Origin: Watersipora subatra
Taxonomy: Eukaryota; Bryozoa; Gymnolaemata; Cheilostomatida; Watersiporidae
Reading direction: 5' to 3'
Length of the DNA stretch: 64,000 bases
Assembly: GCF_963576615.1 (NCBI RefSeq)
Contig: NC_088710.1
Coordinates: forward strand, 20,579,114-20,643,113
This document shows positions 59,301 through 64,000 of this stretch, one piece after another. Both the position numbers and the translations under genes were made by a program. Every line of letters begins with the position of its first letter. The stretch's first letter is position 1. Below the pieces are notes generated by a model. The model did no database searches and had not been told where the DNA came from. It worked only from the letters and a program-made list of their open reading frames with translations.

Positions 59301-61513
59301 CTGCGCGGTTTAGAAACTATGATTAGTCCTTTTGCGAGCTAAACGCCCTGAATATAATCCTTCTGTTTGATAATTGTGGATGTATTTCCGCCATATTGCT
59401 GAGCTACACTGTAGCTCAATCACACATACACATTTCGCATATTTTTCAATAATTTTCCGTTTAATATCAATTGTTATCATTTGCTTTTTCTTTGCATTAT
59501 TTTTCATTTTACTGGCAAACTTTCGGTCTACGCGCAGTACTTTTAATTCACATAATTCAGCACTGAAAAGCGCGCACAAAAACACAGTACAAAAGTATAA
59601 CCTGAGCAGTTGAAAAATACAGATTGATGCTGTTGTCATAAAACACCTCCGGCATACTTGGCAACTGACTCACGTGCTCGTATCTCAAACATGACTCGTA
59701 TGTTAGTGCTAAAACTTGCTTACAAGCTGGCTCGTATCTCAAGTTTCTCGTACGTTGGAGCACTCGCAAGTTGAAGTATTACTGTATATCCATATGTTAA
59801 TGCAGCCTATTGAAGAGAGGACAACTCTCAACTTAACATTTCTTAATTACCGCAGTGTATGTCTTATATGTACATAGTGTACAATGCTTAAACTTCACCA
59901 AGTCCAAGTTAGTCACCTATCACCACCTCTGAACCAACTCATTGCTGAACCTATATTTCTGTTCACCTGTCTATTAGGTAAAATAACAATAAATACATAT
60001 TTTTGTTTAATAATATTATTGCTAAACTATATTAAACTTATAAACTATTATAACTTTGTTAACTCAGTTTATCATATTTAATTTTTGTTGCATAGTGTTA
60101 TATAATGCATTTGTTTTAATGTTATTCGTAATTACCTGCAATATTTATTAAAGAGTAATCATAGGCAGTTGGATTGCAAGACGAATTACTGTACAGCTGA
60201 ACCTTCACTTATGAAAGAATCTTCTGCATACAAAATTTTCAAGTTGAAAAACATTGAGAAATATTGCTTCGACTCACATGTCTCTAGATACGAAAGTTCG
60301 ATGAAACAAATGAAAGAAATGGGCCATACTTTGGCCCATTTCTAACAGATATTACCTACAAAAACATAGTGATGCATAGGAGCCTGTTGATAATGAAGAC
60401 ACTTGAAGAGTTTTTGTCTTGTTTTTGCTAATCAGTAATGTTAGAAACTTTGGCACTTCCGACCTGTATGCACTCAACAATGAAAGGTTTAAAAGAATAA
60501 GTAATATTGGTTATATAAAGTAAGTTTAATTTAAAGGTTACAGACGGCCATAACAAAAAATTGTACAATGACCTTGATGGGACTCGAACCCACAATCTTC
60601 TGATTCGTAGTCAGACGCCTTATCCATTGGGCCACAAGGCCAGGTGCCAAGCATAGAAAATATTCGGTTTGAGAAGTAATTATGTTATTGATGTTTGTGT
60701 TTTGGTCTTTGAACGCTGTGCAGTTCAGCCAATCAGAATAGAGCGAAAAAACACACTGAGGATTTAAATTATACGGGAGATTATGTCGGGGTTTTGTGCG
60801 GGCTCGGAATGGATCTAGGCGGTTATATAGTAAAATGAGTTTCTTACGTACAGTTTTCTTTTTACAAAACACCTTCCAAAACGAATTAATTTCCTTGATA
60901 GAGGTTCCACTGTACATTTTCACAGGCATATTTTTCCTATATGCGACGGTTTCAAATGGAAAGCAGCAAAAGGTAAGTGTTCCTATGTGCAGCAACAGTA
61001 AATTACAGCTTATTTCAGCTGGATAAAATTAAGCTATGAGCACCTCGTAAATGAGTAGGAAAGTACTTAGTTTTGACAAAATATAAATATATGTCTCATT
61101 TCTGTAAACGGAAGTAGTCTCACCTCATATACAGCCTTGCCAAGGATCCTACCAACAAACTCGAACAGTTGAAGGTGATTTTCTTGCACAGAGGACGTTG
61201 GTGATGGATAGAGCTTTTGCTCGGCTGTAGCCTAAAAAAGGAGGCACTGTATCATCATACAGAGTGCTGAGACAGTATACACTAACCTGTGACATAATAC
61301 ATCGACCTCAGATAGAACTTATAGCTTCTCTGTACAAGTAAAGCCCAGCATTAAAGATACAAGTGACTATCTGAAGCAGCATATACTGTACATAAAGTGA
61401 CAGCTCAGCCGTACCATGAACAGGTTGAGTCCAGGATCAAAGACTTTCTTAATGGTTTCTTCAAGGAACTCTTTGAAGACTCCATCTTGGTCAATACCTG
61501 CCTCATCCAAGCC
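53347..61513 (-). CDS. UBE3B: UBE3B, HECT-type E3 ubiquitin ligase, last eight exons (partial)
   Basis: Minus-strand exons are 61513-61415, 61231-61124, 58407-58270, 56024-55900, 55282-55100, 54167-54056, 53754-53662 and 53538-53347. All join in phase into 350 codons including the stop. They begin [19 protein letters not shown] and end TGFELS, and match the C-terminal third of UBE3B, whose human form is about 1070 aa. Landmarks in order: [78 protein letters not shown] and [15 protein letters not shown], where C is the catalytic cysteine that carries ubiquitin. UBE3B rather than UBE3C is indicated by [11 protein letters not shown] and YYGGFH. The protein transfers ubiquitin from an E2 to substrates; human loss causes Kaufman oculocerebrofacial syndrome. 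The upstream exons must lie beyond the window, past a retroelement. Confidence 0.96.
54442..54827. mobile_element. TA-flanked MITE, copy 2 (UBE3B intron)
   Basis: This is the opposite orientation of the element at 30431-30833. Its ends are ACCGTACTTTTTCGGACTAT and, in reverse complement, CTGTACTTTTCGGACTATTA. Shared internal blocks include TATATAAGCCACATCTGCTT and AGGACGGTGCTTTTTAACGC. Confidence 0.85.
55440..55700. mobile_element. Small foldback element (UBE3B intron)
   Basis: GATTAAAATCAACAGAACTT, then GATTGCGATTAAA (55450-55482), is mirrored by TTTAACCGCGATCAAGTTTT, then TTCAATTTTAATC (55661-55693). Both arms match part of the element at 39570-40301. Confidence 0.6.
56012..56805. repeat. 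30-bp minisatellite that repeats a UBE3B splice acceptor
   Basis: About 26 copies of a 30-bp unit; on the minus strand each reads CCCTGTTGTAG then CACTATGATGGAGATATA. That is a pyrimidine-rich AG acceptor plus the first 18 bases of the exon at 56024-55900 (HYDGDI). The exon-proximal copy is the real acceptor. Two blocks containing 33-bp variants (TATACCGTATCCATCATAG) recur about 184 bp apart. Continuing through any other copy reads HYDGDIALL and then TAG. Confidence 0.95.
57357..58119. mobile_element. TA-flanked DNA transposon remnant (UBE3B intron)
   Basis: Its ends are CAGTAAACACTCCTG and, in reverse complement, CAGTAGACGCTCTTAC, both bounded by TA. It is related to 45069-45440. The interior has no transposase and carries a SINE-like insertion at about 57585-57705. 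Confidence 0.65.
57585..57705 (+). mobile_element. SINE-like element nested in a DNA transposon
   Basis: A tRNA-like head (GGCAGTCTAATGAGCTGCGT, GAGTTGGAGACTC) is followed by the tail CGGCTACGGACGGGCAGACA, as in the elements at 3924 and 26494. Its position within 57357-58119 implies later insertion. Confidence 0.55.
58527..59784 (-). mobile_element. pogo/Tigger-like DNA transposon, internally deleted (UBE3B intron)
   Basis: The left end CAGTCATACTTCGACTTACG and the right end (reverse complement CAGTAATACTTCAACTTGCG) are flanked by TA. Inverted-repeat similarity extends inward with repeated CTCGTATGT and CTCGTATCTCAA motifs. The 1258-bp element carries a minus-strand transposase remnant (separate entry) but has no room for the DDE catalytic domain. 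Confidence 0.85.
59028..59639 (-). pseudogene. pogo/Tigger-like transposase remnant (DNA-binding part only)
   Basis: A single minus-strand frame is broken by one in-frame stop at 59310-59312. Before it, [20 protein letters not shown] matches the first helix-turn-helix of pogo/CENP-B-type transposases. After it, [20 protein letters not shown] matches their second DNA-binding (CENPB) domain. The frame ends [16 protein letters not shown], resembling the transposase C-terminal tail. The whole DDE domain is missing, so it cannot have been an autonomous source. Confidence 0.75.
60194..60912. mobile_element. Possible TA-flanked element enclosing a tRNA gene
   Basis: CAGCTGAACCTTCACTTATG on the left and, in reverse complement, CAGTGGAACCTCTATCAAGG on the right are TA-flanked and agree at about 9 of the first 12 positions. 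They may be the two ends of one element or single ends of two. The tRNA-Arg gene lies between them. Confidence 0.35.
60569..60641 (-). tRNA. tRNA-Arg (ACG)
   Basis: This 73-nt gene has acceptor GGCCTTG/CAAGGTC (one G-T pair) and discriminator A. The anticodon arm is TCTGA-CTACGAA-TCAGA with anticodon ACG, and the T-arm is GTGGG-TTCGAGT-CCCAT. A T-run (TTTTTT) follows about 9 nt downstream on the minus strand. It lies in a UBE3B intron on the same strand as UBE3B. A long open frame through it is an artefact. Confidence 0.96.
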
Positions 61514-61579
61514 CTGTAATAAGAGAAAGCTGCTATAGTCTCACACAAAAATTAGTGCCTTATGTAATATATATATACA

Positions 61580-61700
61580 GTGGACACTGCCATACAACAT
61601 TAACTTGTTCTAGTGTTGGGATCGTAAGGCAAAAATGACGTATGAAGGGATATCGGAACCTATAGCAATTAATGCTAATTCCCCGGTAAAATTACTAAAA
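61580..61700. mobile_element. TIR-like fragment of a pogo-type element
   Basis: TACAGTGGACACTGCCATAC, followed by a segment with GGATCGTAAGGCAAAAATGA, resembles one terminal region of the TA-flanked elements nearby. No matching right end was found. Confidence 0.35.
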
Positions 61701-61754
61701 GTTTATATACATTATATATTAAAAATTAGTGACAAAATAGTATAGTAAGATTAG

Positions 61755-61870
61755 ATTGTAATAGTATATTGTGGGTAGAGCTAAGCTTGTTTGACAACTG
61801 TCAATAATAAGAATTGTGGGTAGAGCTAAGCTTGTTTGACAACTATCAATAATATAAATTGTAGGTGGTG
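61755..61870. repeat. ~54-bp tandem repeat, two copies
   Basis: GTGGGTAGAGCTAAGCTTGT followed by TTGACAAC and TCAATAATA occurs twice, with a partial third copy (GTAGGTGG) downstream. It lies upstream of the most 5' UBE3B exon in the window. Confidence 0.9.
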
Positions 61871-61989
61871 TAATATTCTTTAAGTAATATTGTACCAGTT
61901 TATGTGTTATCAAGATTCAACTGTATCCTCTGCTCTCTAGCATAAAACTGAATAATATGGTCAAAGCTGTAGGGTTAAACGCAAGCATA

Positions 61990-62460
61990 GTCAAGGCTAA
62001 TGTGAGTATAATAGCTCTATAAACATAAATGTGGGAAAGTCAGTGTTTATACAAACATTGCGTAGTATGCTATTGCTATGAGAAAATAATATCATCAATG
62101 TCAACATACAACATCCCTTTTCATCTTTAATTGAATTCAGTGCACCAGTATTGAATATGCATATACCTCTGAGTGTTACACAAGCTAGGATACAGCCAAT
62201 GGCTACCACAGGCACCAAGGAGAAGGCACCAAGCAATGCCAGCCCCACAGCACAGCCACAAGCCAAATCGAAACCCAAAACTCAATGACGCAATGCTCAA
62301 GCTACCAAGAAACACCCAGCTTGATGCACAGTTCACCCAGAATTCCAAAACTACCTCATACTGAGACTGCTTATATGTATATATTTGCTCAATGATAACA
62401 ACTTGTATTACTATGACGGGCTAATACAACAGACTAATACGAATACCCAGATTTTCTCTT
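61990..62460 (-). mobile_element. Possible 3' LTR region of the Ty3/Gypsy element
   Basis: On the minus strand, a purine tract (AAAAAAAAGAAAACAAAAAG, about 62457-62480) follows the pol stop codon, as expected of a plus-strand primer. Then comes a sequence with a TATA-like AAATATATACATATAAGC and a GT-rich segment. The LTR ends could not be fixed and the 5' LTR is outside the window. Confidence 0.25.
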
Positions 62461-62588
62461 CTTTTTGTTTTCTTTTTTTTAAACTTTTTATTTCTACACC
62501 ACACCACTATCCCTACAAAAATAATATGACTAGCACTACTTTCTATTCCTACTCAACTAAATTCACACAAAAGGACACTACTGGCTAA

Positions 62589-64000
62589 TCAATGACTAAT
62601 AGGATTTCCATACCGCACAGGCATATTCCGCACCCTCGGTGGCCTGATTGGCGTATCAAACTTAGCACTCTGACCTTCTTCTGGTGCTGCTGGGTTGCTA
62701 CTTTTATCTGGTATATTAACTGCATTATCAGCAGTACCTACACCACTCGAAGCTAAACTCGAATCAACTGAAGAACCATTGTTAGAAACACCTAGACTAC
62801 CCCGCTGAACAAATCGTTTAACTTCAGAAACATTTCTACGCATTCTTTTTCCCTCGGAGCTCTCTACCACCACCTCTGAACCATGCTTTCCTACAACCTT
62901 TTGTTCCAGTGGATGAAATGTAGAACTAAGCTTGTCAGTCTTGGCCTGCCTTACCAAAACTTTATCTCCTATAATTATGTCATCCTGTGACCGACCTTCA
63001 TCTGTAAGAGTCCTACTTTTCTCCTGAGCCAGTGCTTGATGATCCCGCAGTTCACCATCCAGAGATTCCTGTCTCTCAAGGCAGGGTAACTTTGCCCTCA
63101 TTGGTCTTCCCCTCATTAGTTCACCTGGAGCTACACCAGTCACTGTATGAGGTGTGGAACGATATGCTAACAGAAACCTTCTAAGCTCAGCTTTGTAGTC
63201 CTTACCGAACATATGTGCTATTTTGAGACTTTTTAACAGGCTCCTGTTCTGCCTTTCCACCTCTCCATCAGCAGCAGGCCACATAGGGGTAGTTGATAAC
63301 CAATAAATACCATAACTTTGCAAAAACTCTTGGAACTTGCTGCTGACAAATTGTGGACCATTATCAGTCCTGACACTTGAAGGAACACCCCATCGACATA
63401 TTATGGAATCAAGAGCTGCCGTGATTTTATCTGATTGAGTAGACTTCAAAAAACACACATCAAAGTAACGACTGTAGTAATCAACTACTACAAACACACT
63501 TTCTCCATTAGGCAGAGGTCCCAAAATGTCACAGGCTATATGCTCACCATAAACGATCTGGCATTTTAGTAGATACCATAGGAGGAGGTTTTGAAGGTGC
63601 ACTAACCACTTGGCACTCATGGCACTCTCGACATTTAACTTCTGCCTCTTTGTCCATTCCTGGCCACCATAACTTGGATTGAAGTAGATGTTTAGTCTTT
63701 TCTATTCCTTGGTGACCTTCGTGTGCCAACTCCACAACCTTTGCTCGCAGCACCACTGGCATGACTATATTGTTGCCTCTGATGACAACGCCTTCAACAT
63801 CACTCAACTTCGTGTACACTGACCTGTAAGCTGGTAAACAAGTAGACCACCTTCCATCTAACAAAGCATCTCTCACTAGTTTCATCTCAGAACAGTCAAT
63901 AGATGCCTTCTTGACCTCGTCAAATGACATTGCTTTAGGAACTGACAATCTAGCTACAGTATGTACATATTCATCAGCAACATTAGCCACATTCCTGATG
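62589..64000 (-). pseudogene. Ty3/Gypsy retrotransposon integrase region, frameshifted, partial
   Basis: Read right to left, the upstream frame (64000 to about 63545) holds the integrase zinc finger: HEGHQG, then KLWWPGMD, then CRECHEC. An extra T near 63550 shifts the frame, and the downstream frame resumes at EHIACDILGPLPNG. Catalytic residues are visible: D in CDILG, D in VRTDNGPQF and E in GEVERQN, with 35 residues between the last two (DD35E). A basic C-terminal tail follows to a stop at 62589. Reverse transcriptase, protease and gag would lie beyond 64000. The element is in the same orientation as UBE3B and lies between its known exons and its missing upstream part. Confidence 0.9.

Noticed and set aside
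60531-60995. 154-codon minus-strand open frame
   Set aside because: It reads through the tRNA-Arg gene; the [21 protein letters not shown] type of peptide is a known translation artefact of tRNA genes.
61997-62348. Two overlapping Leu/Cys-rich minus-strand frames
   Set aside because: They lie in the GT-rich possible LTR region and overlap in two frames, without family support.

Overview
The window is animal nuclear DNA: AT-rich, intron-dense, with GT-AG introns, two nuclear-type tRNA genes, tRNA-derived SINE-like elements, many TA-flanked DNA-transposon remnants and a Ty3/Gypsy retroelement. The style of the repeats suggests a marine invertebrate, perhaps a lophotrochozoan. That is inference, because no taxonomic marker is present.

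Layout. (1) 193-795 (+): last three exons of an unidentified gene, with a poly(A) signal near 1499. (2) 796-7299: no gene seen; a SINE-like element at about 3924-4078 and a long foldback hairpin at 5145-5963. (3) 7300-9463 (-): a three-exon NIPSNAP3-like mitochondrial protein gene with a short C-terminus. (4) 9464-14680: no firm gene; a small inverted-repeat element with a 12-bp target duplication (12150-12354) and a roughly 95-110 bp tandem repeat (13540-13870). (5) 14681-52006 (+): a full-length TBC1D32 (broad-minded/BROMI) gene that I could assemble as 26 coding exons, all phase-compatible, 3891 nt, 1296 aa. (6) 53347-61513 (-): the last eight coding exons of UBE3B, a HECT ubiquitin ligase, covering most of the HECT domain with the catalytic cysteine and stop codon; it converges tail-to-tail on TBC1D32. 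Its upstream exons lie beyond the window. (7) 62589-64000 (-): the integrase end of a Ty3/Gypsy polyprotein, broken by a one-base frameshift and running off the window, with a possible 3' LTR below it.

The introns are unusually rich in minisatellites, each with its own unit (11, 17, 20, 24, 25, 30, 36, 49 or 55 bp). Two of them involve splice sites. In UBE3B a 30-bp array of about 26 copies repeats the 3' splice acceptor plus the first 18 coding bases of the adjacent exon, and every extra copy leads to an in-frame stop. In TBC1D32 a 20-bp array, the acceptor of exon 17 and about 25-30 coding bases have been copied about 4 kb downstream, between exons 19 and 20, making a decoy acceptor that would be in frame and lead to a stop. 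A TA-flanked MITE has landed inside another array so cleanly that the empty site can be inferred.

The genes do not form a pathway. TBC1D32 acts in cilium assembly and Hedgehog signalling, UBE3B in ubiquitination, and NIPSNAP proteins in mitochondria. Most long open frames in the window are by-products of stop-free tandem repeats.
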